A stretch of 64,000 nucleotides of DNA from R-RK-3 sp963842775 (GCA_963842775.1 CAWJHQ010000005.1:124001-188000), one strand, 5' to 3'. Shown: positions 9,373-18,796, counted from the first letter of the stretch. Notes: generated from the sequence alone by a model not told the origin. Translations and numbers: made by a program.

Positions 9373-10526
9373 ATGACTGACCTCAACATCGCCGTCATCG
9401 GCAGCGGCTATATTTCGTCGCGCTACCTGCAGAACGCGCCGCCTGTTCAAGGGCATGAAGATCACCGCCGTCGCCGATATTTTGCCCGAAGCGGCGCGGG
9501 CGCAGGGCGCGCGCTTTGGGGCGGAGGCGCTCAGCGTCGAGGAGGTGCTGCGGCGCGACGACATTGACGCGGTCATCAACCTCACTGTGCCCAATGCCCA
9601 TTTCGAGGTGTCGCTTGCCGCGCTCACCGCCGGGAAGCACGTATTCTCAGAAAAGCCGCTGACCGTGTCTGTCGACCCGGCCCGCAAGCTCGTGGCGGAG
9701 GCCGAGGCTCGCAACTTGGCGCTTGCCGTCGCGCCGGATACGTTTCTCGGCCCTGGCGCGCGCGCCTCGCGGGGGCTGATAGAGGACGGCACCGTCGGCC
9801 GCATCGTCGCCGGCACTGCCGCCATTATGTCGCGTGGGATGGAACATTGGCATCCAAACCCGACCTTCTTCTTCAAGGCCGGCGGCGGGCCGGTGCTCGA
9901 CATGGGACCATATTACATCACGACGCTGGTCTCGCTTCTGGGACCGGTGCGCCGGGTGGTCGGCATGACCGCCATCGGCTTGCCCGAGCGCGCTGGTGAC
10001 GGCGGCGGGCCCGATGACCGGCCAGTCGATCACGGTGGAAACGCCGACAACGGCCTTCGCGGTGCTGCAGTTTGCCAGTGGCGCGCTCATATCGCTGACC
10101 ATGTCCTGGGATGTATTCAACCACGCGCTGAAGCCGATCGAGCTGCACGGAACGCAGGGCTCGCTCCGGGTGCCGGACCCGAATTTCTACGGCGGCCTCG
10201 TGCAATATACCGAAGGTCGTGGCGACTGGATCTCGATCGATACGAGCCAGCAGGTCTGCGGCAAGGTGAATTTTCCCGACGATGCGCCTCTGCACGCCAA
10301 TTACCGAATGCTCGGCGTCGCGGAATTCGCCGAAGCCATACGCCAGGGTCGACGGCCGCGCGCGTCAGGCCAGCTCGGGCTGCACGTACTAGAAGTGCTG
10401 TACGCTGTCCTCGAGGCCGGCGAGACTGGCCGAACGGTCGAAATCGAGGGTGGCGCAGCGCCGGAGCCGCTATCGGAAGCCGAATTGTGCGCCCTCATCG
10501 TTGATCCCGTCGCAACGGCAGGCTGA
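9373..10526 (+). CDS. Gfo/Idh/MocA-family oxidoreductase (frame changes near 9440 and 10000)
   Basis: NAD(P)-dependent sugar dehydrogenase of about 385 residues. The Rossmann nucleotide motif is at the start (IAVIGSGYISSRYL). After the first frame change the text runs FKGMKITAVADILPEAARAQ, then the family signature GKHVFSEKPLTVS, where the Lys of EKP is catalytic. The region GPVLDMGPYYITTLVSLLGP gives the C-terminal substrate domain. A second frame change near 10000 leads to GQSITVETPTTAFAVLQFAS and GVAEFAEAIRQGRRP, ending at 10526. With the isomerase upstream it completes a sugar-processing operon. Substrate unknown. Confidence 0.87.
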
Positions 10527-10796
10527 GCAACGGTCGCCGCGCCTATCCAACCATCGCGCGCGGGCAGGTCCGAGGGCCTTGATTTCGCGTCACTTTCGCC
10601 GCGCGTAGGTCGACGGCAGAACTGTGGCCTCAAATCCGCGGTCGCGGCGTAACTGCGCCCCTGACAGATTTGTGATGGAGGAAACGACGGCCGCTCCCTG
10701 CACAATTACTCTTTTCAAAAGCTTTTTGCTTATTGTCCCGAACTGTCCCCCTTGAAAGCGACGTAATCCCGTCATTTCAAGTGGCGGAAGTTTTGC

Positions 10797-12965
10797 GTGT
10801 CGGACGGGGGTGAGACCGTGAACAATGCTGAAAATGTTGCCGCACGGCGGCTTCCATTCCTACGTCGCCTGGGCACGGTTATTCCTATCAGCGTCTTGGC
10901 CTGTCTGAGCTTCGGCTCGATTGATCCGGCTTCCGCAGAAAATCGTAGTTTGGCTGACCGCTATGCCGCGGAGCACACAGCCGGTCGCCTGGACAATGAT
11001 GCCAAAGACAAGGATGCCACATCCGATCCTCTCCGCTCCGGTCCGCTTTTTGCCGTGGTGTCCATCGCCGATCAGCGCATTTCCGTCTATGGCAGCGGCG
11101 GGCTGCTTGCGCGCGCGCCCGTCTCCACGGGCATGCGCGGCCATGCCACTCCGACGGGTGTTTTCTCTATCGTGCAGAAGCGACGCTGGCATGAGTCCAA
11201 CATCTACAGCAGCGCTCCGATGCCCTTCATGCAGCGCATCACCTGGTCCGGTATCGCACTGCATGCTGGCGTCGTGCCAGGCCATCCGGCCTCACATGGC
11301 TGCATCCGGCTACCGGCCTCTTTTGCCCAGCGCCTATTCGGCGCGACGGAAATCGGGCAACGGGTGATCATTGCACCATCGGATGCGTCTCCGATCGAGA
11401 TCACGCATGCAAATCTGCCGGCGCCAAAACTGTGGCCAGCCCCCAGCCTTGACGTGTCGAACGTCCTGGACGCTCCGGTCAGCATCGCCCAGCAGAGTGA
11501 CGGTGCCGGGCTCAAATCCGCCAGTCTCGATGATGCGCCAGCCGGCCTCGGACGCTTAAACCCGATCGAATTTGCGCGCGCGATGAAAAGCGAAGCGAAT
11601 AGCAATGCAAAGGCGGCAGGCCGGGCGACGAAAGCGGCGATGCTGCTCATTGGCAAGAAGACCACAGAGCTGCGCATGGCTGCCAGAAAGCTGGCGGGAG
11701 CCGAAAATGCGGCAGAGGATGCGGCAGGCGAAGTCGCCGCGGCCGTTCGCCGGCTTGAGAAGACGGATGGCAAGGAGGCGATAGCTGAGGCAGCCGAGGT
11801 CCAGAGCGAGGCAGAAGCGGCCTTGGCCGAGGCGCAGAAAGTCAGGGAAGCGCGCCTGGCGAAGGCCACCGAGGCTCAGATTCAGGCTGAGGCGGCGTTG
11901 ATCGAGGCGCAAAAAGCCGCCGAGGAAGCACGCGCAGCCAACGCGACCGAGGCCAGGAACGAGGCCGGGACGCCCTTGATGGAGGCGCAGAAAGTCGAGG
12001 AGCCACGCGGGACCGAGGCGGCGGAGGCCAAGAACGAGACCCAGGCAGCCTTGAGCGAGACGCAGAATGCCAAGGAACCGCCCGTGGCCAAGGCGAGCGA
12101 GGCCGAGAGTGAAGCCAGGGCAGCCTTGAGGGAAGCGCAGAGAGCCGCCGAACTGCGCCTGGCGAAGGCGACGAAGGCCAAGGACGAGGCCAGGGCGGCA
12201 TTGATCGAAGTTCAGAAAGCCGGGGAACTGCGCGTGGCCGCGGCGACCGAGGAGAAAAACGAGGCCGAGACGGCCTTGATCGAGGCGCAAAAGGCCGAGG
12301 AAACGCGCATAGCCAAGGCGACCGAAGCCAAGGACGGAGCCCAGACGTCTTTGGTCGAGGCGCAGAAGGCCGTCGACGAAGCACGACTTGAAAAGGACGT
12401 AAAGGAACAGGAACTGGCTGGCGCACGGAGTGCGGCGGTCGAGGCCAAGGCAGCCGGCAAGGCAGCGGCGAAGGCTCTCGCCGAAGCGAGGCGCCGGGTG
12501 AAGCCGCTTTCGGTGTTCATCAGCCGCAAGACGGGCCGGCTCTATGTCCGCCAGGACTTCGAGCCACTATTCGACGTGCCGGTGTCGATCCGCGACACCG
12601 ACCGCGAGATCGGTACCCATGTCTATGTGAGCACGCGCGCCGCGGAGGACGGTTCGGCGCTGCATTGGCAGGCCGTGACGATACCGGTCATGGCCGAAAG
12701 CGCGCCCGCTCGCCGGGACGGCAAAAGACGGCGGGATGCTCAGGATAGTACTTCTACTTCTGCAGTTCCCGCATCCGTGCCTGAGCCCGAGACGGCGCAT
12801 GGCGCCCTGGACCGCGTGACAATTTCCGAAGAAGCGTCGGCGCGTCTGGCCGAGTTGGCATGGGTGGGCGCTTCCGTAATCATTTCCGATCACGGCATAA
12901 GCGGTGAAACCGGGGCGACAACGGATTTCATCATCCTCACCAAATCGAGGACCAGCACGCGCTGA
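10797..12965 (+). CDS. L,D-transpeptidase-domain protein with long Ala/Glu/Lys coiled coil
   Basis: A 722-residue exported protein. GTG at 10797 is the longest start; GTG at 10818 has a better ribosome site (GGGGGTGAG 5 bases before). A signal peptide or anchor lies near residues 25-50. The YkuD catalytic domain (about residues 80-200) shows the active-site motif HPASHGCIRLP with the essential Cys. Residues about 270-560 are a highly charged helical region of degenerate repeats (EAQKAxE, AKATEAK) predicted to form a coiled coil. A C-terminal module follows, with VFISRKTGRLYVRQDFEPLF and GASVIISDHGIS. Known for the family: cross-linking meso-DAP residues or linking proteins to peptidoglycan. 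The long coil may span the periplasm. Confidence 0.82.
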   Translation: MSDGGETVNNAENVAARRLPFLRRLGTVIPISVLACLSFGSIDPASAENRSLADRYAAEHTAGRLDNDAKDKDATSDPLRSGPLFAVVSIADQRISVYGSGGLLARAPVSTGMRGHATPTGVFSIVQKRRWHESNIYSSAPMPFMQRITWSGIALHAGVVPGHPASHGCIRLPASFAQRLFGATEIGQRVIIAPSDASPIEITHANLPAPKLWPAPSLDVSNVLDAPVSIAQQSDGAGLKSASLDDAPAGLGRLNPIEFARAMKSEANSNAKAAGRATKAAMLLIGKKTTELRMAARKLAGAENAAEDAAGEVAAAVRRLEKTDGKEAIAEAAEVQSEAEAALAEAQKVREARLAKATEAQIQAEAALIEAQKAAEEARAANATEARNEAGTPLMEAQKVEEPRGTEAAEAKNETQAALSETQNAKEPPVAKASEAESEARAALREAQRAAELRLAKATKAKDEARAALIEVQKAGELRVAAATEEKNEAETALIEAQKAEETRIAKATEAKDGAQTSLVEAQKAVDEARLEKDVKEQELAGARSAAVEAKAAGKAAAKALAEARRRVKPLSVFISRKTGRLYVRQDFEPLFDVPVSIRDTDREIGTHVYVSTRAAEDGSALHWQAVTIPVMAESAPARRDGKRRRDAQDSTSTSAVPASVPEPETAHGALDRVTISEEASARLAELAWVGASVIISDHGISGETGATTDFIILTKSRTSTR

Positions 12966-13038
12966 AACTCGTCCCCTCTACAGCGGGAAAGTCGCTGAAT
13001 TGCCGACAATCCTAGGTCACGCGTTGTCCATGAGGCGG

Positions 13039-13548
13039 TTATTTGCACCGCTTGGGAACGTTTTGCGGATATTGACCGGCCCAATTGCCCGTCGGACCAT
13101 AGCGGCAAACCCAGAGGCGTACGGTCCCCAGATAACATTTGGCGACACCACATCCGATCTGCTTGCTGTTTTTCCAGACCATCTGCGTGAAATGGGCAGT
13201 GGACGAGGCGAAACCGGGCTTGCCGTAGTTGTAGACATCGACTTCCTTGTACCACGCATCGACAGCGCTGCTCGCGCTGCGGTCTCCGCCCCAGGCGATA
13301 TTTTCCCCAATATGACCGCGGCGGGAATCATGAGCGATCCAGCATTTATCCGCCCATTGCTGCGCGGACGCCGCCAGTTCGGCGGACCAGGTGAGGGCGG
13401 GTACGCAGTGTTGGGTGCGATAACTGTTATGCAGGCTGAGAATGTTCTCCCGCTCCGCCGTTGAGACGCCTCCCGAGGCCCAAGAAACCTGCATGAAGAA
13501 AAGTAAGGCGGCCGCAATTGCGGTGAGGTCAAAGCGGTGAGAAGTCAT
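13039..13548 (-). CDS. Secreted CAP/SCP-superfamily protein (PR-1 type)
   Basis: 169 residues from the ATG at 13548, which follows TTTGGGGATTTT. The signal peptide ends near SWASGG. The CAP signature is clear: LSLHNSYRTQHCVPALTWS (CAP helix), SAQQWADKCWIAHD, GENIAWGGD, HFTQMVWKNSKQIGCGVAKC, and the tail VCRYGPTGNWAGQYPQNV. The paired Cys residues probably form disulfides in the periplasm or outside the cell. The function of bacterial single-domain CAP proteins is largely unknown; lipid binding or protease-like roles are proposed for relatives. It is convergent with the transpeptidase gene, 73 bases apart. Confidence 0.88.
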   Translation of the reverse strand: MTSHRFDLTAIAAALLFFMQVSWASGGVSTAERENILSLHNSYRTQHCVPALTWSAELAASAQQWADKCWIAHDSRRGHIGENIAWGGDRSASSAVDAWYKEVDVYNYGKPGFASSTAHFTQMVWKNSKQIGCGVAKCYLGTVRLWVCRYGPTGNWAGQYPQNVPKRCK

Positions 13549-13762
13549 AAAATCCCCAAAGCGGCATTGTTTCAGACGTGTCGGCGATCCCAATAGCGGC
13601 GCAACACGGCAATGTCTGGCCGTGCTCGACAGGTCCGGGAAATTTTCCCCAACGTAGCTCTAATGCTCACTTCAATCGGCTGCGCATGCCAACTCACAGA
13701 CACAACCCAGCCATTGTATAGCCCACACCCTCGCCTTAAATCCGATTCCCGGGAGCACAAAT

Positions 13763-14122
13763 ATGAATATCGTACTGAGAGGATTGTTTCTGACTTCGGA
13801 AAATCCGGAAGCCACCGCCAGGTTCTATGAAGACGTTGCACGCCTGCCGCTTGAGCGAATTCACTCCGAAACCGGCTACACATATTGGCGAACTGACGAT
13901 CAAAAAATACAGTTTGCGATCCATCATGCAGAGAAATTCTCTGATTACACCTATCCCGCTCACGCCGAATCCAACCTCACGCATCTATATTTCAGGATCG
14001 AAAGCCAAGCAGAATTCCTTGCGCATATCGAGAAGCTTGAAATCGTTCCTTGCGCGGCTGACGAAGTCGTCATTACCGTCATCGACCCGGATGGGAGGAA
14101 GGTCATGTTTGGAACGGCATGA
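13763..14122 (+). CDS. VOC-superfamily (glyoxalase-like) protein
   Basis: 119 residues, one vicinal-oxygen-chelate domain of two beta-alpha-beta-beta-beta modules. The N-terminus GLFLTSENPEATARFYEDVA and the end EVVITVIDPDGRKVMFGT are typical. The second half carries LTHLYFRIESQAEFLAHIEK. Members bind metals or small hydrophobic molecules, and some are lyases, dioxygenases or resistance proteins; nothing here selects one function. GGGAGCAC precedes the start. It lies 56 bases before the DUF924 gene on the same strand and may be co-transcribed with it. Confidence 0.85.
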   Translation: MNIVLRGLFLTSENPEATARFYEDVARLPLERIHSETGYTYWRTDDQKIQFAIHHAEKFSDYTYPAHAESNLTHLYFRIESQAEFLAHIEKLEIVPCAADEVVITVIDPDGRKVMFGTA

Positions 14123-14178
14123 GTGGCATCCATCGCAGCGGGCTCCGCAGGAGCTGAGCCTCACCACAAGGAATCCTG

Positions 14179-14736
14179 ATGACTGAACCGACGACATTCG
14201 CGCCCGCCGATATTCTCGCCTTCTGGTTTTCCCAGGATGTCAAAGCCAAGTGGTTCGTCCGCGACGACGGCTTCGATGCCGAACTCCGCCAGCGTTTCGG
14301 CGCTTTGCTTCTGAAGGCCAAGCAAGGCGAGCTTGCCCATTGGGTGGAGAGCCCGGACGGTGCGTTAGCGCTGGTCATTCTGCTCGATCAATTTTCGCGC
14401 AACATCTATCGCGGCACACCGAACGCTTTTGCCGCCGACGAGATGGCTTTAGCGATCGCAAAACAGGCCATTGCCCAGGGTTATGATCTTCGACTTACCC
14501 CGGAACAGCGCGGCTTCCTCTATATGCCTTTCGAGCATTCGGAAGCGCTCGCCGACCAGGACAGGGGCGTCGCGCTGTTCGAGGCGCTCGGATCGGAAGA
14601 GTTGCTGGACTATATGCGGCGGCACCGCGACATCATCGCGCGCTTTGGGCGTTTCCCGCATCGCAACGCCATTCTTGGGCGTAGCTCGACGCCTGAGGAA
14701 ATCGAATTCCTGAAGCAGCCGGGTTCCAGCTTTTAG
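14179..14736 (+). CDS. DUF924-family protein
   Basis: 185 residues, full length for the family. Recognisable segments are ILAFWFSQDVKAKWFVRDDGFDAELR, split as the N-terminal part, LVILLDQFSRNIYRGTPNAF, and FLYMPFEHSEALADQDRG with RFGRFPHRNAILGR near the end. The family is an all-helical cytosolic domain of unknown function, widespread in Proteobacteria and some eukaryotes. AAGGA precedes the ATG. No neighbour gives a functional hint beyond probable co-transcription with the upstream VOC gene. Confidence 0.9.
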   Translation: MTEPTTFAPADILAFWFSQDVKAKWFVRDDGFDAELRQRFGALLLKAKQGELAHWVESPDGALALVILLDQFSRNIYRGTPNAFAADEMALAIAKQAIAQGYDLRLTPEQRGFLYMPFEHSEALADQDRGVALFEALGSEELLDYMRRHRDIIARFGRFPHRNAILGRSSTPEEIEFLKQPGSSF

Positions 14737-14905
14737 CCACGCACGTCCGCGTTGGACCGGCAGTGTTTCCAAAATTCTGCGCGGGCGAGTGAATGAGCGC
14801 GCAGGTTGCGCCTCCCGCGCCAAACAACATGCCTGCCGTAGAGAAATGAATATGGAAAGCGGACGTCGCCACAAATAGTCTTGATCATCACCGCCTCGGT
14901 CGCTA

Positions 14906-14918
14906 TGAACATCGTTCA
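14906..14918. promoter_or_regulatory. Palindromic operator, TGAAC-N3-GTTCA, copy 1 (before tetR)
   Basis: TGAACATCGTTCA lies 53 bases upstream of the tetR start. The same palindrome occurs twice more, at 17182 and 17217, before another gene. This points to autoregulation by the TetR protein. Confidence 0.6.
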
Positions 14919-14971
14919 CACCCATTCTAATTGGAGGCTGACGGTGTAAGTATTTTCAACACCGCGCAAAA

Positions 14972-15643
14972 ATGAAAACCGCCGAACGCAGACATAATCT
15001 CAAAGAGGCGCTCATCGCGGCGGCCGAACGCGGCATCGCTGCCAACGGTCTCGTTGGCATGAAAGCACGCGACCTGGCTACCGAAGCCGGCTGCTCCGTC
15101 GGAGCCATTTACAATGTAGTCGCCGATCTCGATGAACTGGTGCTCGCCGTGAATGGGCGCACCCTCACCATGATGGAAGCCGAACTGGCCGCCGCCGCGG
15201 CGCTCAGCGGCCAAAAACGCGGCGCGGAGAAGGCGATCGTGTCAATGGTGCACTTGGCGCAGGCCTATCTGCATTTCGCCGTCGCTCATAAGCAGCGCTG
15301 GCGCGCGCTTTTCGATCATCGCTTGCCGGAAGGCAGCGAACTCCCAGGCTGGTATCTCGATCAGCAGCGGCAAATCTTTGCGTTCATCGAACAGCCCTTG
15401 CGTGTCCTGCAGCCAGATCTGACGGCGGAGCAATTCGCGCTGCTGGCGCGGTCGCTATTCTCGGCTGTCCACGGCATCGTTGCGCTGGGGCTTGAAGAGA
15501 AGCTCGGCGCGATTTCCGTGTCCGAATTGGAGAAGCAGACGACGGCGATCGTAACCGCACTCGGACATGGCTTGTCTGTGCGCCGTATGCGCAATGAACG
15601 AAAACAGCAGTTTGAAATCTATAATCTGTTCCGATTGAATTGA
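14972..15643 (+). CDS. TetR-family transcriptional regulator
   Basis: 223 residues. The N-terminal helix-turn-helix is clear: LIAAAERGIAANGLVGMKAR, DLATEAGCSVGAIYNVVADL and DELVLAVNGRTL. The C-terminal ligand domain (residues about 60-200) resembles the TetR_C/WHG-type helical domain, with QAYLHFAVAHKQRWRALFDH. The palindrome at 14906-14918 in its promoter recurs before the secreted protein gene at 17 kb, which is the likely second target. The last residues (NLFRLN and the stop) are encoded inside a dispersed repeat, so the native C-terminus may have been replaced by repeat sequence. Confidence 0.9.
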   Translation: MKTAERRHNLKEALIAAAERGIAANGLVGMKARDLATEAGCSVGAIYNVVADLDELVLAVNGRTLTMMEAELAAAAALSGQKRGAEKAIVSMVHLAQAYLHFAVAHKQRWRALFDHRLPEGSELPGWYLDQQRQIFAFIEQPLRVLQPDLTAEQFALLARSLFSAVHGIVALGLEEKLGAISVSELEKQTTAIVTALGHGLSVRRMRNERKQQFEIYNLFRLN

Positions 15644-15717
15644 AACGGACTTTATCTCTTTGTTTGATCGCGTTTTCGCAACGCAAATCGGTGTCCACTT
15701 TGCTGGAAAATGCTCTA
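15627..15717. repeat. Dispersed intergenic repeat, copy 1
   Basis: About 91 bases closely matching 29482-29574: a GTTCCGATTGAAT start, TCTCTTTGT, a middle with CGCAAA and TCCACTTTGCTG, and the end AAAATGCTCTA. It supplies the stop codon of tetR and sits between convergent genes. Similar elements are scattered through rhizobial genomes; this is from memory, not a search. Confidence 0.75.
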
Positions 15718-15779
15718 ACTCGTCGATAGGCTGCCGCATCGATCCTTTCGAGATGTCCACGGCCCCATTTGTCGGATGC

Positions 15780-17028
15780 TCAGTTCAGATAGACGGCGAA
15801 CATAAGAAAATTGCCACCGAACACATTTTCCCAGGTTCTCCACGTCGTCGGAACTGAGCACCGGTCCTTCCTCAAGATAGGGGAGCGCCGCATGGCCCGT
15901 TGCCCACAGAACCAGATCGAACATACGCGGTTCTTCCAGCACTCGCCGCAGATTGACGCCTTTCTACAAACCGCCAATGCGGTATCAGCTTGCGTCCGTC
16001 GAGAGCGGCATCGAATTCGTCCAGCGCCGCAAGCCAGGTATCGACGCGCGGCTGGGTGATTTGCATGGTCGGCAATGACGGCGTTCTTCTGTGCCGGCGC
16101 GGGAATCGACTCCTGATCGTCGTCGGTTTCCGCGAAGATCGCTTGCCAGCTCAACCGGCTCAGGGCAACGACCTGCTTGAGATGCTCCCGCGCCTTCGAG
16201 AGACGGCCCGGTTCGACCGGCTGCCAGCGAATTTCATGAATGAACGCGAGTCCATCCGCCATCCCGTTATCGACAAACCCTCCCGGCCTTGGCGGTATAA
16301 ATTCGCCCGGCAATTTGAAGGCGCGGATAAAACAGGCCAGCCGTTCTGGCAAAGGTTTCGTGCCAGTCATAGGCAAGGGCGAACTCCAACCCGGCCGAAA
16401 GCAGGTGGCAATAACCCTGCAGCGAGAGCGCGTCCGCGCGATCGAAGGCAACCTCGAAAGGGACCACCTGGCTTGCCGGACGCGGTTCCCCGGGCGATCC
16501 GCGGATTTATGCCGCGGACGACCGACATGAGCGTTGCCGGTTCCTCCGCTTCGGGGTTGGGTGCAAGATCCGGGCGTCGACCTGAAGTCGAGCCGCACCT
16601 TCTCCAGGTCGAAACGGATCTTCACATCCTTGCCTTGCATTTTGCCGAGCGTCTTCTCCACCTGCGGCCAGATCATCAAGAAGGGTTTGCAAGGCCGCAC
16701 GCTGGATCTCGTAGGTCGGAACGTCCGGGCTGGAATTGACGGGTACGGGGATCCGCATGAACGGCACCGCCTGGCGCGGCTTGAGGCCATAACGATGATG
16801 GTGCCTGCCGAAATTTTCGATCGTGCGGGCGAATTGCACCATGGCAAGCCCAAAGCGCGCTTCGTCGTTGCCCGCGTCCTCATTCAATTGGCGGGTCAGA
16901 TCTGTCTCAGCCGCTTTCCAGTCACCGTTCGCAAGGGCGTCGCGTGTGTAATCAGCCGCCTGGCCGGCCAACACTGGCTGGGCGGGAATTGTCGCGGTCG
17001 CGAGGATGAAGGGCAGGCATAGCAGCAT
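15780..17028 (-). CDS. Uncharacterised secreted protein (several frame changes)
   Basis: About 400 residues spread over several frames. The N-terminus MLLCLPFILATATIPAQPVL is a signal peptide followed by AGQAADYTRDALANGDWKAA and a TPR-like helical region (GNDEARFGLAMVQFARTIEN). The middle has GKDVKIRFDLEKVRLDF and FDRADALSLQGYCHLLSAGL, then SWQAIFAETDDDQESIPAP. The C-terminal part reads GRKLIPHWRF, EEPRMFDLVLWATGHAALPY and VFGGNFLMFAVYLN. I recognise the pattern only as a conserved hypothetical alphaproteobacterial protein. The start is uncertain; an ATG with GGAGACC further upstream may be native if the region between carries an indel. Two TetR-type operators lie upstream. Confidence 0.6.
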
Positions 17029-17181
17029 CAGACGAAGGGAACCTGTCCTTGGGGTCCGACTCCCTCCCTTGACAACGAACCTCACGCGATCGCTGAACGC
17101 AGTCCGCGGTGCATCCAGAGAGGACGGACGCGGATAGCGGCATTGCCACAAATCTGTCGAGCATAGCGGTCTCCATTACCA

Positions 17182-17194
17182 TGAACAATGTTCA
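17182..17194. promoter_or_regulatory. Palindromic operator, TGAAC-N3-GTTCA, copy 2
   Basis: TGAACAATGTTCA, upstream of the secreted protein gene (minus strand). It matches the operator before tetR except in the three-base spacer. Confidence 0.6.
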
Positions 17195-17216
17195 CAGTCG
17201 CACTCTACGTAAAATT

Positions 17217-17229
17217 TGAACGATGTTCA
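17217..17229. promoter_or_regulatory. Palindromic operator, TGAAC-N3-GTTCA, copy 3
   Basis: TGAACGATGTTCA, 35 bases from copy 2 measured start to start. It is the exact reverse complement of the copy in front of tetR, so the same protein should bind both. Confidence 0.6.
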
Positions 17230-17304
17230 TATTAACCGTCGCACCATAGACCGCCATCGAAAATAAGGTGAGGCAAAATCCCTTCGTCCCGTGCATTTAC
17301 GACA

Positions 17305-18333
17305 TCAGCGCATCTCCGCAACGGAGATCTCAACGGCGTGGCCGACCCCTAATTCGGCGATCGTAATGTCCGCGCTGAGAAACAGACGGACCACCTCGAT
17401 ATTGGTCAGTAAGTGCGAGGAGGGCGTCGCGGTAACGAAGCGTCCGCCGGCGGAGAGCGCCATAGGCAGGATGAGCTGATCGGCCAGGTGGCTGCCGACG
17501 GGGGCGTCGCTGGCGAGATAGGTTTGCGCCTCGCCTGCGGCTTCGCCGGCGACCTTTTCGCTCGATGCGCCGATTCGCCCGAAGGCGGTCACGACCTCGC
17601 AGATCTGTCCATACTCGAACGTCACCATGAGACAATTGCCAGGGCCAGAGGCGTTGGGCTCACTCCGTATGAAAAGCTCGTGCGGCGCAAAGCCGAGAGC
17701 AGGTGCGAGCGCCGCCAGTTCCCGCTCGGCAACGGTGCCCGACAGATTGGCAAGTACAGCCTCGGCCTTCCGCGAAATCGGCGCCCCTCGCTCTTCCAGG
17801 ATGAGCGGCTGAAAATCTCCGGCAGGGCCGATCCCGACTTCGATCATGCCGCCGCCGGCCGGGTAGAAGCCATGCCGTGTCAAGCGCGCGGTCACGTCGA
17901 AGCCCATGCGGCGGATGAGCGGCAGGAAAGCCCGGTCGAGGAATTCGAAAGGCGGAGCGCCCATATTATGCGTGCCGCCTTCGATGACGATCCGCGACGG
18001 TGCACCGGCTATGGCAAGCGGCGGCAGCACCGTCTGCAGCACGAGCGTGGTCGAGCCCGCCGAGCCGATGCGGAAGACATAGTCGCCCGCTTTCACCGGT
18101 CCCGGCGAGAAGACGAGCGACGTCGCGCCCACTTCCGCGCCTTCGACGCGCGCACCGCTGATTTCGGCCGCAGCCTTCACCGCCGTCAGATGCTGGCGCA
18201 TAAGGCCGGGCTTGGTGCGCCGCACGCGGATACTACGGATGGTGAAAGGCTTGCCCGTCGCCACGGATAAGGAGAGAGCGGTGCGTAGGATCTGCCCGCC
18301 GCCTTCGCCCTCCGAGCCGTCGATGGTGATCAT
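17305..18333 (-). CDS. rtcA: RNA 3'-terminal phosphate cyclase RtcA
   Basis: 342 residues, unbroken. It converts RNA 3'-phosphate to 2',3'-cyclic phosphate with ATP, through an enzyme-AMP intermediate. Seen: N-terminal DGSEGEGGGQILRTALSLS, RRTKPGLMRQHLTAVKAAAE, and GSAGSTTLVLQTVLPPL, the RTC family core. The region PVGSHLADQLILPMAL holds the His expected to carry AMP in the family. HSTC-like insert elements are present in the middle. The ATG at 18333 has GGAAGAGG upstream and overlaps the stop of the preceding small gene (ATGA), so translation is coupled. Last gene of the RNA-repair operon. Confidence 0.95.
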   Translation of the reverse strand: MITIDGSEGEGGGQILRTALSLSVATGKPFTIRSIRVRRTKPGLMRQHLTAVKAAAEISGARVEGAEVGATSLVFSPGPVKAGDYVFRIGSAGSTTLVLQTVLPPLAIAGAPSRIVIEGGTHNMGAPPFEFLDRAFLPLIRRMGFDVTARLTRHGFYPAGGGMIEVGIGPAGDFQPLILEERGAPISRKAEAVLANLSGTVAERELAALAPALGFAPHELFIRSEPNASGPGNCLMVTFEYGQICEVVTAFGRIGASSEKVAGEAAGEAQTYLASDAPVGSHLADQLILPMALSAGGRFVTATPSSHLLTNIEVVRLFLSADITIAELGVGHAVEISVAEMR

Positions 18334-18752
18334 GAGACCTCTTCCACATCCTCCCATCGGGTCAACGATGGGTCCGGCACGAACATTCTGGGGGTATAGC
18401 ACTCGCTAAATTCAGTGCCGATATGGTTGCCGCATTCGCAGATCCGATTTGGACCATCGCTATTGGAGAGGCCACAGCAACCAGACAGCCTTCCTGTATG
18501 CGGCGTGTAACGCGTCTCGCCGAGAAGGTCGTCGAGATTTATCCAGACTTGCGGGACATAGCTCATATAAACGCGCTTGTCGTTCGGCTTCCCACACCAG
18601 GGTTGGTGCGATTCGAACGCGCTGCCTCTCGGCATTATCGGCTCCTGATCTGGCAGCGCCGGTGGTGTTACGCCTGGCGCATCGCCGCTCACGATCGTCA
18701 CGACACGTGAAAGCGGACGGCCGCAAGCCTTGCAGAAAAGAATGCATTTCAT
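18330..18752 (-). CDS. Small Cys-rich, probably zinc-binding protein in the rtc operon
   Basis: 140 residues, ATG with GGGGGTGAG upstream. Two Cys clusters are visible: MKCILFCKACGRPL at the N-terminus and CCGLSNSDGPNRICECGNHI plus a later Cys (EFSECY) towards the end, with another single Cys-Gly (PWCGKPN) between. These spacings suggest one or two zinc ribbons. The middle has a conserved-looking VWINLDDLLGETRYTPHTG. It lies between rtcB (44 bases away) and rtcA (4-base overlap), so it is produced with the ligase and cyclase. I do not recognise the family. A role in binding or delivering RNA substrate to RtcA/RtcB is conceivable but purely inferred. Confidence 0.7.
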   Translation of the reverse strand: MKCILFCKACGRPLSRVVTIVSGDAPGVTPPALPDQEPIMPRGSAFESHQPWCGKPNDKRVYMSYVPQVWINLDDLLGETRYTPHTGRLSGCCGLSNSDGPNRICECGNHIGTEFSECYTPRMFVPDPSLTRWEDVEEVS

Positions 18753-18796
18753 GGCTCACCCCCAGTTCCCCGCGCGCTGGGGCAGGCGCGATGCGC

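Noticed and set aside
10590..10775. Small minus-strand open frame ending LPSTYARRK
   Set aside because: Looks faintly protein-like but has no recognised family, and the region is the promoter side of the transpeptidase gene. Too weak to call.
11556..12426. Minus-strand open frames opposite the transpeptidase coil
   Set aside because: They mirror the repetitive coiled-coil codons and show no independent features.
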